This document shows positions 30,596 through 43,416 of a DNA stretch of 64,000 nucleotides, one piece after another. The first letter of the stretch is position 1. The number at the start of each line of letters is the position of its first letter. The position numbers and the translations under genes are program-made. The notes under the pieces are model-generated. The model worked only from the letters and a program-made list of their open reading frames with translations, was not told the origin of the DNA and did no database searches. This DNA comes from Oscheius tipulae. Lineage: Eukaryota; Nematoda; Chromadorea; Rhabditida; Rhabditidae. Location of the stretch: positions 744,001-808,000 of the forward strand of contig JASJZH010000005.1 in the NCBI GenBank assembly GCA_037178975.1, written 5' to 3'.

Positions 30596-32850
30596 GAGAT
30601 TAAACCATTAAATGGAAACTTTTTAGTGTTAATGTGTTCTCTCGGCTGCGTTTTCCTGATCACTGATAATTTTGTGGTTTTGGTAATGAATTGTCATTGT
30701 AGTTGCGAAAAATGTCGTAGCTAAGTGCTTAGTTAGGTACTGGACTATAAATATAAGAGAATCGGGTTCGATCTTCGCCGAGTTTTTCACATTCTTGAAA
30801 GGGTGGTGGTGGTGTAGAGACATTAAAACGGTTTAACGAGAAAACAGATATGAAACCTCCAGTCCACAGCTTGCATCATGGTTTGTCAGTTAAAAAATGC
30901 CCACAACCCCCAACTTCCCTTGTCCACCTGTGGTCCTGTCAGTCCATATCAAATGTCCGCTCGTGTCGTCTGTCACTTCGAATTAGTCTCAGCACCTGTA
31001 CCGGCGCCTAATCGGAACTCGTCTGCTGCCCATCTCACGCGTTTTTGTGTTTCCTTTTAGAGGAGAGAAAGACAGTTCAAATTGACCGTCTCCTTGGTGT
31101 GAGAGAGGAAGTAAACAGAGAAGACATCCCCTCATACGTGAAAACCATGCCACTATAGTTAGGATAAGTAAAAAAGCGAGGCCAAAATCTGCCCCCATCG
31201 ACCATAATTTGAGCATGCGTATATGGGAGAAGAAGATGGAGAGACAGCCTTGATCATTCAGGAAATGAAGACAGCTAGGCTGAGGCTAAGATGTTTATGG
31301 ACTTACTCCGAGCTTAATTGAATTTTAATGGAAAACGTCAAGATTGAAGATGGTTACGAAGCTACAGTAAACCCCAGTCTCGTTAGGTCATCCTTAGAAA
31401 GTACACATTTGAAAATTTCTGTGTAACGAAACTACGCTTGAAACTGCCTCCGAACAAAGAACTTCTTGATCAAACTGCTCATTCCAATCTTCCGAACTTC
31501 CCTCGGCTGACCTTTACTCCACTATTTTTCCTCTAGAGTGCTAATTCATCTCTAGCCCCATTCTCAACAACTACTGGACGACCTCTCTTTCTCTCTTTTG
31601 CGCTTCGGCCATTATTCCAAATGGAGTGTCCTCTGCGCTGGAGAAAAGAGGAATAGGGTGTTTCCCGAAAGAATGAGAGATGGGTCGAAAGATCGAGAAG
31701 TCATGCTGTGAGGCTAAAAATTTGAAAATACGTTAGGAAGGTAGGTGTTGCATCGGAAAAGATTTGAAACCGGGTAAATTTCACGCTATAAAGGTGCCTC
31801 AGGCTCAATAGTTACTTGAAAAGCTCGTAAAAGCTTCGAGCGTGTACAAAATCGTGATTCACACATCTTATACCATTTTTTAGACAGGTGGCTACAGTAA
31901 ACCCCAGTCTCTAATCTCCCAGTTCTAAAAAGTTCCTCCCCAATACGGTCTCTAAACCTCTCCTGTCGTCTTCTTTCCTCTAATCCTTTCTCATCCCTGA
32001 CCGCTCCTTTTGTTCCCTCCATCAACGAGACACAAATCCATTGGAGAGGGTCCTCTCACACCAATTTCTAGAGTAGTCTTTGTCCCATACCGCCTGCCTG
32101 TAATTATGCACGGTGCAGTTAGTTTTTCTCGTCGGCTCACGGTGAGTCAAGGGAGTACCATTCGGGAATTTTTTTCTCGTGCTGTGGCAAACAGGGGATA
32201 GGAACAAGAGAGACTTGTTGTTTGTCTTCTCGGTCAGAGAGAAGAGGAGCGAGCTGAGCAAAAATCGGGAAAAGTTGGGAAAGACAGGGGAATACCCAAA
32301 TTGTCATGTTTAATCTGTCTCTGTCTCATCCCAGCTTCCCACAAAGAGAAGTCCTTTCTGTACCATATCGACTTGTTCAAACATAAAGTTCTTTGTCTGT
32401 TTCTGACCCCTTGTCGGCCCACACACCTGTACCCCTTGTTGACCCCCAAACAAGGTCCAAACACACCTGGCCAGGCCCCTCTCGGCGGTCATCAAGACCC
32501 CCTGTCGGGTCCCCTCTTTGGTTACCTAATCGTATTGATGGTCTCTCCCGCTCTCGGTTCCGCGGGCTATAAGTCTCTTTGTTAGCTGAGCTCCATGGGA
32601 GAGTCGTTCCCACTTTGGAGTCAACAACTGTAATTTGAGATGGGCAGCTTTCGGAAGAGAGTCACAAATGGATAAATATTTTGGGAAGGAAGACGGAGGT
32701 AGGAAGTGCTGGTTACGGATCGTGGGACCAGGAAGGAAGAATCTGATACTAATTTGAACAAAATTAACCGATTCTCTTTCTTGAACCAAAATTATGTTGC
32801 TGTCAGAAAAGGCGGCTTCATGTACAGTCCAATGATGGAACGCGGGTGAA
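30596..32850. other. Gap with a repeated 21 bp sequence
   Basis: No gene is supported. GCTACAGTAAACCCCAGTCT plus one C occurs exactly at 31361-31381 and again at 31891-31911, each inside otherwise different sequence. Several pyrimidine-rich tracts are present. Confidence 0.45.
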
Positions 32851-32860
32851 TCGGTGGATC

Positions 32861-32925
32861 GCTAGCTCAGTGGTAGAGCAGTTGATTTCGAATGAAACAG
32901 TCCCGGGTGGTCTAAAGTATTCCCT
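32861..32925 (+). ncRNA. tRNA-like sequence, degenerate
   Basis: GCTAGCTCAGTGGTAGAGC forms a perfect D-arm (GCTC/GAGC) and is a good polymerase III A-box. The anticodon arm pairs poorly and no clear B-box follows within tRNA distance. It is not a working tRNA; a tRNA pseudogene or the head of a short interspersed element is likely. Confidence 0.4.
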
Positions 32926-33017
32926 TCCTCTGTGACAAGTATCTTACATTCCATAGACCATCTGTCCAAGATAATGACAGCGGTCGTTCCCATGTTCGGC
33001 ATGAACCAGAGGGCTCA

Positions 33018-33137
33018 TCAAGACGGTACGGGTGCGCCGCAGACGTCCAGCTTTTCAAAACAACAATTTTGGCTGATGCCCAGTTAGGGCTCGTAACAGG
33101 TAGATGCTTTTCCAGTCGAGCTATCCTTACAGGGCCA
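33018..33137 (-). repeat. SINE-like element with tRNA-Lys-like head and conserved core
   Basis: On the minus strand AGGATAGCTCGACTGGAAAA followed by GCATC resembles the start of a tRNA-Lys (GGATAGCTCAG...GTAGAGCATC). About 90 bp further on is the dispersed core GCACCCGTACCGTCTTG. This ties the core motif to a tRNA-derived head in at least one copy. Confidence 0.45.
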
Positions 33138-33166
33138 ACGTTCCCCCAAGGAAGCTTTCTCCCAAA

Positions 33167-33242
33167 CTGACTCAACTTTGACTTGACTTGCCACAAAGTA
33201 ACTCACTAATTACCAGTAATGGCTTCAGACACACACACACAG
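33167..33242 (+). repeat. Dispersed ~80 bp repeat, copy 2
   Basis: Second copy of the sequence at 30290-30385, with blocks in the same order and the same CA-rich end. It starts 30 bp after the SINE-like element at 33018-33137. Confidence 0.8.
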
Positions 33243-33730
33243 ACTATTGGGCACTATTGGGCGGGACAGGTTTCTTGTCGGAAACCAAAGAACCGAAGCA
33301 TCTTCTTCTTCCGTTTTTTGTTCCACACACACTCAAACCGTGTTTCCCTAATCCCTGTCGGTTGGTGTCTGTCACTCAACACATGTTTGCCTTGTCTTTT
33401 CGCAGTTCTGCGGCTTCCCCATTCAGAAAGAAAGTCCCCGCGATATATACACCTCACAACCCGAGGCCAAAGAACGATTAAGGGGCTGAAATTGAGAGAC
33501 GTACGGACAGCTTTACACCTTCCTGGATGTCAGGAGACTCTATTTGAGAAGCTCACAAGATCAAAAGAGTATGGAGAGTCTTAGGTTTCTCTCTTCTGGG
33601 AGTCTGTCATCTGTCTCCCTCTCTGGAAATCAAATGACCATAGCCCGGTCGATGATCAGCACAGCCGGGTAGTACAATTATTATGCAGCGGAGTCGTTTG
33701 TCCAGCTGGTGACCGTGCTGGTGTTGAAGC

Positions 33731-33748
33731 GAGAGAGAGAGAGAGAGT
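33731..33748. repeat. (GA)n microsatellite
   Basis: This is one of many GA/CT tracts. Others lie at about 5682-5701, 14810-14823, 19493-19514, 43122-43144, 49463-49493, 57835-57900, 58489-58511, 62148-62170 and 62483-62508. They become much more frequent after 33 kb. Confidence 0.9.
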
Positions 33749-33934
33749 GAAAGGTAGACACGGGTGTACCAGGATTACCACCATCTGGTCGCATTGATTG
33801 TAAAAAATGAGGTCTATAGGTATTGTGAAATTATTGGAAAGTTTAAAATTCGTCTGTTTAGTGACAGAAATATATTAGACTTAATGTACTTCCGAGCGAT
33901 GTCAGAAGATTAGTCCCAAGCCTAGACCGCGCAA

Positions 33935-34030
33935 GTCGCACCTGTATCATCTCTACAGCAGATGTACATGGAGTGGTGCCTCGAGCGCAGCTTTAGTTGG
34001 CCATTTGTCCCGCCGAGGAGGCTTCCTAAC
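33935..34030 (+). repeat. ~95 bp element, family B, copy 1
   Basis: It begins GTCGCACCTGTATCATCTC and ends CCGCCGAGGAGGCTTCCTAAC. The middle is not conserved between copies, but the two ends and the spacing are. Confidence 0.65.
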
Positions 34031-34479
34031 TACAAGTATAGTGTCTCACAAGAAGACAAAGCTCCTATATAGTTCAGCCATTTTTCAGAGTTTCCTTCAG
34101 TTAACCATGACGAAGAAAAAGAAAAGTACACACATACCGGTCAATCTATTGTCACACGAAGCCGTTAATTACACTTGACCCTCACTGTATATACAGAGAG
34201 CCATTGTTACCTAAGCTCGAGAGGGTGTTATTATCCCCTCTCACCGAGAGTTTATTGTTCTTACAGGCCTGACCCATCCGTATGACCAAACTCTGAACTT
34301 TTACCCTCTCTCCATTGTGGTGAAACTAGCCTGCGAACATGAATTGAACATGTAATTTGCACGAGGAGAGAGGGTTATGAGAGAGACAGAGGCAGAGTGC
34401 AAAAGAGCAGGAGGGAAATTATAAGCAATTTGGGCTAATGGAAACTAGATATATTTAGATGGAATATAATTGTTGCAGT

Positions 34480-34657
34480 ATGATGGATAGAATGCTAGAC
34501 CCGATGTCTGAAGTATCGCACTCGAACCGTTTAGACCGGCCCTGTTCGGTACTATGAAAATTGCACCCGTACTAACTCGATCTCATGCCTGAAGCTGAAG
34601 CTGCGGAGGTGCACTCATTTCAGTTCGGTGGGACATGTTGAGTCGAATATTCTTAAA
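34480..34657 (+). repeat. ~95 bp element, family B, copy 2, with tRNA-like upstream part
   Basis: The element proper starts GCACCCGTACTAACTCGATC at 34563 and ends near 34657 in GTTGAGTCGAATATTCTTAA, matching the end of the 41.2 kb copy. Upstream, 34486-34530 has a weak A-box-like GATGGATAG...GCTAGAC and a B-box-like CACTCGAACC, so a tRNA-derived head is possible. Confidence 0.5.
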
Positions 34658-35501
34658 AAGCCAAAACAACGATAAGCTTAACGAAGTAGGCTACAAATGG
34701 TATTGGCTGAAATGAGGAATAGACAAGACTACTTATTTTTATTAAGCTGAAGTCAAATCTTGTACCGGTCCCTCGAGAACTCTACCATACACGGAAGTCT
34801 CTTAATTTGTTAGTATGTCCCCGCGTAGAACGACCCCTTACGCTCTCGTTTAATTAGACGTCAAATTTGGTCGACATTGACGGAAAGGATGTATTTCCAG
34901 ACAGAAATTAGCACAGCTTTTTCCGCCTGTTTGGAGCTCTATGTGTGTGAGTACACACGTTGTGTAATGTAAGGCTTGAAGGATCAGAGCCACCAAATCT
35001 CGGGTCAATATTTTGATTTGATAGCTTATTTTTTGCAGAGATCTATGATATTTCTGGCCTGGGAGCTGGAAACAATAGTATTTTAACCTAAAAATAGATT
35101 CCAGACAGAAAAATTATTAATGGTTCAGTTCAGAGCAATTACCGTTGAAAAGGTTTTTTGGTAGAGCATAGGATCCCGAGGACATGTTGTTAAACTTGGT
35201 CCCCGACATTTCTCCATCCTTCTCCCTGTCCTTTAGTTTTCCAGAGATCAGTACACATGTTCTACTGCCAGAGGCAAACTGCCAGCTGTTTCATTAGTCT
35301 GGTCGGGTGTAGACAACTTTTCAGAGATCTGCTATTGGAACAACAATTCTGATCTGAACTCCCACGCATCCTGCATCCGTCTGTCTCTGTCTCTGTCCTC
35401 TGTTTTGGTCCCCATTCCGTTCCAATTGTATCCCTCATTACCCAGTAACTCTACCTCCTTTGCACACTAAGCAGACCCCTCATTATAAGCTAATAGTCCA
35501 G

Positions 35502-35509
35502 TGACGTCA
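35502..35509. promoter_or_regulatory. Palindromic CRE site TGACGTCA
   Basis: A full CRE octamer followed by AT. A similar TGACGTCAATAAT lies at 44909-44921, next to two TAATCC homeodomain-type sites. A third perfect octamer is at 12886-12893. One or two are expected by chance in 64 kb, so only the shared TGACGTCAAT context is suggestive. Confidence 0.3.
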
Positions 35510-36954
35510 ATCCGTACAAGCTCCGCTGCCGATCAGAAGCACCCCCACTTATGTCCAGTACATATGCTAATGAGGTGATATGTTTGGTCAGTCGTATTTG
35601 TCACCTACTGGACGGCGATCTTTTGGACTTTTCTGGAAATGAAAGGTTGTCAAGCGTGATCAAGATTTCTATATAGTTCCCCTAATATGAGAGTACGGCC
35701 ATGGGAGAAACCTAATAAAAACCATCTGCGGTCCATCTGGCGTTTGACCGGTGGCGGTTAAGGGGGAACTGTAAATCTGCCATCGAGATGACGCAACCCT
35801 CGGCTGCTGAGCTCTATTAATCAGGCGCGAGGTATTACACAGATCGAGGAGGTGATGTCATCAAATTTGGAGGATCAGAGGTGGACTGAACTGTTCAGCT
35901 TTTTAAAAGATCAATACATCACCTCAATATCTGAAGCAGGTACTGATGGTAAATTTAGCAATTAACTCCTTAGTTATACTAGCCAAATGTAAGAAAGACT
36001 GCTTCTTGACTTAGTGCTTACCTGTTTCGCTTTTCTACCAGTACTGACAGAGCTTCTCGACCACTCGACTCATACTCTCTGTAGTACAGTATAGTTTAAA
36101 GTTTTAGGCAGTCTCATTGGCTAACGGAACCCTAGCAAAACTGTTAGCTTGAATGTGGATGCACTGAACATTTTGAAGAGCTCAAAAAGTTACCACGGTC
36201 TTCTAGTGTTTCAGAGTCTTTTCCATACTCATTATATCCCTTTGGATACTGATAAGTCTCTATACTGTCCCTGTTGACTTTCCCTGACCCTCGCCTCCGC
36301 CGACTGATCGCGTGTAGCTCTCCACCTGAAACAAAGCCTTCCTCCTCTCTTATAGGTGGCAATTAAGACGCCGTGGGACTTCTCCTGACCCTTTGAACAC
36401 ACGCAACAATTGACCCGTCTCCCGTCGTGAGCGAGGAAAGCCCTCCGCATGTGTACTTTCTCATTACGAGGATCGGAGATCTTCCAAAGAGATCCTAGGG
36501 TGCCGCCGTCTTGGCCGTGAACAGTTAATGCAAGCATGGCTTATTAATGAAATGCCTAATGGCAACAACAAGGCTCTTCCGAGGAGCCGATTCTAGTTAT
36601 ACCAAGATGGTAGCCAAGATCAACCTTGGAAAACCATACACACGTGTGCAAAAATAGCTGTATGCAGACCATCTGGCGTCCTTTTGAATTGCAATCGGCT
36701 TTGGACACTGAGAGGGGTAGAGAAGATCGAAATATTCATGGACTTTGCGTGTGGTTGTGCGTGACTCTCTGTGAAGATCAGTCTCTTTATTGTTGGGAGC
36801 TTTCTTAAAAGATGACCGGTTGGAGAGAGGCTGTAGTCTGAAAAAATCTAAAATACAGAATAAATGTCATCCACGGTGTTTTTGTTTTCGGCCACGCCAC
36901 ATTGAAAGTACGCCATCCCGTCCGAACTGGCAAGTCAAGTTGGGCCCGTTTACA

Positions 36955-37408
36955 GCCCGTTTCCAACGAAGAGCGGCACCTGAATTTGAGGGCTCGTCAC
37001 CCAATGTTTGCGGGCGAAAAAGTAATTTCCAAATTTTTTAATTTACACTATTTTCTACACTTTTCACGATCCTGATGGTGTAATCGTATTTTAGGCTTCT
37101 ACAAACCTACTTGACAACAAATTTAACAGAAAAAGTGCGTAAAAAAACTAGATGAAAAACGTGGAAATTGGTCAAAATAGAGAAGTTTTTATGTTTCAGG
37201 CTTTTGCGACGTTTTTTCTCGCACTGTTTCTGCTAAATTCATTGCCAAATAGGTTTTCTTGGTCACGGAGTTTGATTTTAAGAACAAAACAACAAAAAAG
37301 TAATAGTGGAAACTCGAGAAGCTCGCGTTAAGTTTTCAAAATTCGTGTCGGGAGCCTGTTGGCGGAAAGAGCGACAGTCCTTTAAACTGCCGCTCTTCGT
37401 TGGACATG
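36955..37408. repeat. Foldback/MITE-like element, family A, full copy
   Basis: The left arm begins with TTTCCAACGAAGAGCGGCA at about 36960 and the right arm ends with its near-exact reverse complement TGCCGCTCTTCGTTGGA at about 37388-37404. Inner blocks also pair: CAAATTTAACAGAAAAAGTG with CACTGTTTCTGCTAAATTC, and AAACCTACTTGAC with CCAAATAGGTTTTC. Total length is about 450 bp with a loop of about 70 bp, without coding capacity. A partial copy lies at 2215-2505. Confidence 0.8.
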
Positions 37409-37409
37409 A

Positions 37410-38828
37410 TCTATAATACTTGGATTGGAGACGGCTTGGGAAACCTTGGTGTCGTAAGCTTTTTTTTCCTCTTTACCGAACTTTTTTTTTTAATAAATAT
37501 CTGAATAGTTTTCAGTTTTTTGACCCTTCAGCACGTTGGTCTCTGTAGTCCCTCAATAATCGCTTTCCTTCAGTTCTCTCCGGAAGCAACAGGAAATCCC
37601 AGGTGGCGCTGGATCCAATTGCCATCCGGAGCTATCAACCGTTGAAATCGGACGCATCGGTCACGGGCGGATTGACAGCCGTTTGTCCTACTTTTGTTTC
37701 AGAGGGAGAGAGGGAGAATGGAGAGGAATAGTTTTGGGACAGATCTGCTTTCTCGTCTCTCAGCCTTTGAAGGACACACGCCAATTTTCGTCTACGGGGC
37801 GCTAAGTGACTGGGATGGTCAGGTTTTGACAGGGTGGTTACCCCGTGGGAATGACTAAAGAACGGTCAGATTCTATAACAGCATCTCTCTCGCTCTCTCT
37901 CTCGTAAATCAGACGGGACCACCTGGCCCAGAGAGGCATCAAAGAACCTCCTCACTCCAAAATAGGAAGCCCTTGGGACGGCCAGCTGTCCCAGTCGGGG
38001 GCCGCTTGAAGCGGAAGGTCCCTATTCAAAATATTATTCGACTGGGACACGTAGAATCTCTTGAACATTTGACCTCTGGCGCCTGAATTTTTCAGTAACT
38101 GACATTGAAAGGGAAGGAGGTAGTTTGGAAGCAGAGACTAAAATAGAAGTGATGAGAGTATGAGTCAAGCGAAGGGAAGTCGTCTGGATCCATCTGAATG
38201 TATTCTGGTAGACTTTCCGTATTCAGTGAGTCTGTACTATCTCTTTGAAATTCACCAGTCCCCACTGGTCATTCGACTAGCATTATGTCTGTCTCTCTCA
38301 ATGACTCCCATTGCAACTAGCCCATATCCGGTTGCTGTTTACCCCTTTCTCGGACTCTTGACGACTGACTCATTGGCTCCTTGATTAATGACCCCGTGGT
38401 CACAATTTCATTTATTCCCGACCAGTGTTCCAAAGGGATTCTCACTGAGTAAAGTGATCTCCCCCTCTCTCTTCGTGGTGAAATTCAAGCCGGTCATGTT
38501 CCCTTTCAATAGGAGCAAAGAAGAGAGGGACAGGAGAGAGAGTCAGTCTCATCGCTAAGTACACTGACGAGACCACCTAGACGGGTAAACAACGCACAAA
38601 AACGGATTCTCCCTCTCCACTCTACACTCTCTCCCTGGCAAACTATATGATCTGATCGAAGGACACGTGGAGCGGCTTAAGAACTGAACCAGAAGAGTGA
38701 GAATGGGAACTTGGACAAATATTTGAACTTCTATTGGTATTGGAAGGAGATCAGAAAGTGGAAATGGAGCCTGACGGGTCACGGAACTGCTGAACTAACT
38801 AATGGACTTCTGAGCTCAGTTCGCGAGA
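37410..38828. other. Gap with CT-rich sequence
   Basis: No gene is supported. CT/GA tracts occur and two AP-1-type heptamers are present, TGAGTCA at about 38161 and TGACTCA at about 38364. Confidence 0.4.
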
Positions 38829-38924
38829 GTCACACCTGTATTATCTCGACAAGCCTGGTACAAGGGGCTGCGCCTAGATCAATACTTCGCTTCGGAACTG
38901 TCGTGACGGGGAGGCTTTTTAACT
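38829..38924 (+). repeat. ~95 bp element, family B, copy 3
   Basis: It begins GTCACACCTGTATTATCTCG and continues ACAAGCC. It ends TCGTGACGGGGAGGCTTTTT followed by AAC. This is the clearest copy together with the one at 43.3 kb. Confidence 0.7.
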
Positions 38925-40261
38925 GAAAAGGATTTCCCTATGAGGCTGTGCAGTACTCTGGTCAGTGAGATCCACAAGAATCCCTCCACTCGATCGGCCG
39001 CTCTTTTTTGCAGGGATCAAATTAACACTTGGTCATGTTAATAACAGCCTCGTCTTAAAGGTGTAACAGGTCGGCAGGTATCTCAATCTCTTTCTATGAC
39101 TTTCCCGACGAGGGGTTCCCCCCACGGTTGACTGACCAATTATGCCCAGCTGAATCGATACCTGTCTGTAACCTGCTTGACTTTTTGCTCCCTCTCTCTC
39201 GCCACCACGACTGTCAAAATTGTCAGTTTCTTGGAGAGAGAAAGAGTCGGCCTTGAAGGAAGATATGAAGGGTAAGAATTTTCCGGTTAACTTCATAGGC
39301 ATGGTCGAGTTGTTAAAGAATCTATCTACAGTTAAAAAGACACAGGTACAGAACCCTTTCGTCCCTTCCACACTTTCAATATGTAATTCGATTCGCTCTC
39401 CACTGATGCATACCAAGTGAAAATGTCATGGCTATTGTTGCTCTTTGATCAGCTGGGGATGGAAAGCATGCATAACCAGGACCAGGAGGCTGGGTGTTCT
39501 CGCCCTCTCGTCTCTTCCCCGAATGCCTAATGAACATTGGAATATCTATTGAGAGACAGAGAGCGTGGATGGGCTGGAGCTTCTGAGCAGAGATCACTGA
39601 CTAATTCTGATTGGTAGTCAAGGCATTCAACAGGAAATGAGTTGTGATGGGGTCAGAGAGACGAGAGAACTGAGTCCGGACAAGATACATGGTTTAAAGA
39701 TTTAAGAGTCTAGAGTGAGGCTTGTCCAAAAGACTGTATGTTCAGACGGTTTCTCTGTTCAAATGTAACACAGCCCATCTTTAGACCTTTTGACCAGAAC
39801 AGAAGCCCTTTGCCATTTTTGGTCTCATACAAATCCCTACCCCGTCGAGCAAAGACGGGATTTCCAGCTCAGTTCTCATATTAGCTTCATCCGCATAAAT
39901 GACACCTCGATGGAGATACAAAAGATCACCGTCCGTCCATATCTCGTCTGATCTGCGATCAGGTTGACTGGGCCTCTTGATTGACCCTCTCCCCACGACA
40001 CGACAGGTGTGACGGTCCGATTGCAGCATTGTGTGAGGAGGAGAAGAGAGAGACAGCATATTGTAGTAGAGAAAGAAGAGAGAGATGACCTTCTCTGTAC
40101 CCTAATTAGCCTCACCTTGTCTGCTACTCTGTGTCACTCCAGGCGTGGGAATGGGGATGCGTCGAGAGATCAGAACTGTGAATTCTACGACAGGAATGAA
40201 GATCTTTCTTATTCTGTAGCACCACGCTGTCTTGACGGCTGGACGGAGAGATGTGCAGCCT

Positions 40262-40325
40262 TCCGTAGACCAGCGGTTTGTGCGCAGCACTATAAATCTG
40301 AGTAAGCTGGGTTCGATCCCTGTCA
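40262..40325 (+). ncRNA. tRNA-like sequence with A- and B-boxes
   Basis: ACCAGCGGTTTGTGCGCAGC (A-box region) is followed by ACTATAAATCTGAG and a good B-box, GGGTTCGATCCC. The anticodon-loop-like CTATAAA recurs in the element at 49995-50068. Stems are imperfect, so a tRNA-derived SINE or pseudogene is more likely than a functional tRNA. Confidence 0.45.
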
Positions 40326-41238
40326 ATGTTTAAACGGCAGCGACGTCATCCGAGACGGATGGTATAGTGCTGTACAATTGAAAGTAGGGTTAAATTGAGC
40401 CAAACAAAAAATTAATTCCAATGTTGTTCCCTAGACAAACTTCGGTTCTTTTGTTTGTTGCTAGATTGGAGATCACACGTCGATTGTAACGAGCAGCAGC
40501 AAGAGCGGATCTGTGGGGAACAGACTTGTTTTTCCAAAGGGCCGAAAAACCTGAGGGATGAATTTTTTCCCCAACTGTTTATCTGGCCAATAACAAAAAA
40601 CAACCAGTCAAATTTTGATTGATATAGGGACAGTAGTTTAATTTAAAAAAAACTATTTTCATGTAAATTCTTTAAGTTGCACTTTTGTAAAACTTTTGTT
40701 CCCAATGATCCTCCTCCAGTCCTCTCATCAACACACATTAATCCGATTAATCTGACCGATAACAGGATGATGAGAGTGGTGGCAGAGTTTATTTTCGGCT
40801 ACTCCATGCACTTTAGTTTATACAGACGTATTTCGAGGAAAAATTGATGGAGCGACCACAACTTGTTGCGTCTGGAACTTATTGAACGGGTTCGTTTGAC
40901 TTTTTGATCACAAGTATGGCAATCAGACAGATTTCATCACTTTCCTCTTCTTGGAGTGTCCGGCCCGGGGGGACCATGAACGCTTTCGTCACAATCTCTG
41001 TTGAAGGTGCGAAAGGGACGAGATTACACCTATAACCAGTCTTGTTTTACAGTCAGAAAGACGTTTCTCTCGGCGAATCATAACTGTCCGAAAAAAAAGT
41101 TCTTTTTGATCTTTTGACAGAGTAAAGGACAGGGAGATAGTTTTTAATTGACCAAATCATAAGATATACAAAGGTTCCGCAAAGCCGTTGAATTATTGTA
41201 CGTCAAAATAGGAAAAATCCAAAATCAGTTTGTTTTCA

Positions 41239-41325
41239 GTTAAGAATCTCCTCAACACGGCAATCCAATCTATTTTCAAGACTCACAATCCTGTCTATGA
41301 CTGGCAGAGATGGTACGGGTGCGAC
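41239..41325 (-). repeat. ~95 bp element, family B, copy 4
   Basis: On the minus strand it begins GTCGCACCCGTACCATCTC and ends GCCGTGTTGAGGAGATTCTT followed by AAC. It is the only clear minus-strand copy between 33 and 45 kb. Confidence 0.65.
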
Positions 41326-41659
41326 TAACGCGGCCTGGAGCATTTTTTGCATTTTTCCCTTGATAGTTACGTATTTCCCAGTATATTCTGTGCCAAATTT
41401 CCTCCCTTAAAGTTTCCCCAAAGCTTCCCATCAATATAAGCGTTAGAAGGTGCGGCCGAGGCGCCGCCGCTGCAAGCTGTCCCATCGGTCGGTCGTGTTA
41501 GAGAGCGCAGAGTTGGTCTTTTCATGTCTGCCTCTAGTCCCGAGAGAGGCGACCGATCGGTCGGGGCTGGCACAAGCCAACAGCCAGAACGGAAATTCTT
41601 CCTCTAATTCGATGGAGGGTTGGGTGTGGACAGGACTGGGTGTCAATCAGCCTGATTGA

Positions 41660-43322
41660 AATGTACTATTCTAGCAGAAGAGGGATCGAGGGAGCAAAAG
41701 AGGAAGTAATTTTTGAAGATGGACAACGTGGAGATTGCAAAATTGGCTTAACGTTCGTGGCATATTAAAAAGTAAGCTGCCCTCAAATTAAATCTTAAAG
41801 AAAAAGGTGATGGTCATCTTTTACAGCTACTGAAATGTCAAAAGTTTCTTATTTAACAGGCTCTCTGTTTTGTGCAACAGTATCAAACAGTTATCAGATA
41901 GTGGTCACTAGGTTTTGTTTTTCAGATTCTCCTGTTTGTACCTGTACCTGTCTCTTCATCGTTCCTCGATTACCGCCTCTTCAACCCTCGAATCATAATC
42001 TCCTCTCCCAAAATTCTGTAGTATGATCACTCTCCGTGATCCCCTTCTCAGTGGCACGTCTTCTCAAGCCGCCTATTCAAAGAGAGTCTGATCGGATTAT
42101 ATGTGTGGGGTACTTCTTTTTGAAAATCGGCGATGCCCCTTCTTTCCCTCTTTAATCAGGCGACACTCCCTCCTCTATTGAAAGAGGTCAACTTGTGTTG
42201 CCCTTAAACGGAATAGTTTTACACCAAAGAGATGGTGATCCCTGTCTGTGGACTAACAGGGAGAAGTTTGAGAAAGACACGTCGCTGACTAATCCGCGAA
42301 TGAAAATGACTGATCGTAGTGTGGCTTTCTTTTTTTCAGGGGCGCTGGCCGTACAGGTGCAAAAGCTGGTGTTGATCTAGGCCAAATTGAGAAGCTATGC
42401 GTGAGATTTACTGTGGACACAAAATAGCTCAATGGAAAGCGATAGAGTAGCTGCGAGAGACAGGGAGACTAAGGGATTTGAGTGTCAAAAGACAAGGAGA
42501 CAGAATTTGTCTGAGCCTACTGGATAATCTGGTCTATTTTAAATGTAGATAGCCAGTTTTGTACTTTCTCCAGGACACAGGAGATTCATACTATGTTTGA
42601 CTCCCATTCTGAAGCCGCATCAACCGGTTCCATTAAAAGCCACTAGTGGAAAGAAAACCATTAAAGGTTAACAGCAGAGATCAGCCGACCTGTTTATCTA
42701 TATTTGTATCGTCTCTCTCACTCCCGAGACCATCTTTATGTTCCCTCCCGTGGGGCCGAGAAAGACAATGCAAACTACGCGTGTCAGGTGTCTCAGAGAG
42801 AGAGCGGCGGCTAACAGTGAGAGAAGGGGCCCCTGTGCAGTAATCCTCATTAATTATTGGCCTCTGCCATTCATTTTCAGTATTATTCTTAGCGCAGGAG
42901 GGGGATAGAATTGTAGTCTTTAGTCTGCACTCTCGACCCCCGATCCTATATGCATCAAGATGACGTAACTGTTTTCTCGGTCGCCTGCTAACTACACGAC
43001 CTTCGCCACTGGGGCCCTCGTGTCATTTTCTCTCTGTGTTGCGGAGAGCGGAAGGAAGGCCGCTACGGGACGAGAGGAGAGAGAGAGGACGAACAGGAAA
43101 TAAAACATAATTGGCGCTCTTCCTCTCTCTCTCTCTCTCTCTCTGATGATACGGGACACAGAGAATTCCGTCTCACGTATACAACCATACAACGTAATCG
43201 GGTAAAGGTCGTGAGAGCGGGGAGGAGGTATCAAGGTAAAAGAATGGAGGTTTTCTTAGTCAGAATTGGGATGTCCAGAAGCAGGTCCTGAATCTGTTTT
43301 GCCTTCTGGCTCACCCGACTGA
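41660..43322. other. Gap without a supported gene
   Basis: Short open frames only, with no splice structure or recognisable domain. A CT microsatellite lies at about 43122-43144. Confidence 0.4.
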
Positions 43323-43416
43323 GTCGTACCCGTAACATCTCGTCAAGCCTTGAACAAGGCATCGCTACTGAATCACCTAAATAACTACGCTTAGCGTTCC
43401 GGAGAGGCTTCTTAAA
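43323..43416 (+). repeat. ~95 bp element, family B, copy 5
   Basis: It begins GTCGTACCCGTAACATCTCG and continues TCAAGCC. It ends TTCCGGAGAGGCTTCTTAA. Start and end match copies 1 and 3. Confidence 0.7.

Noticed and set aside
32861-32925. Functional tRNA gene
   Set aside because: The D-arm is perfect, but the anticodon and T arms do not form and no B-box is at the right distance.
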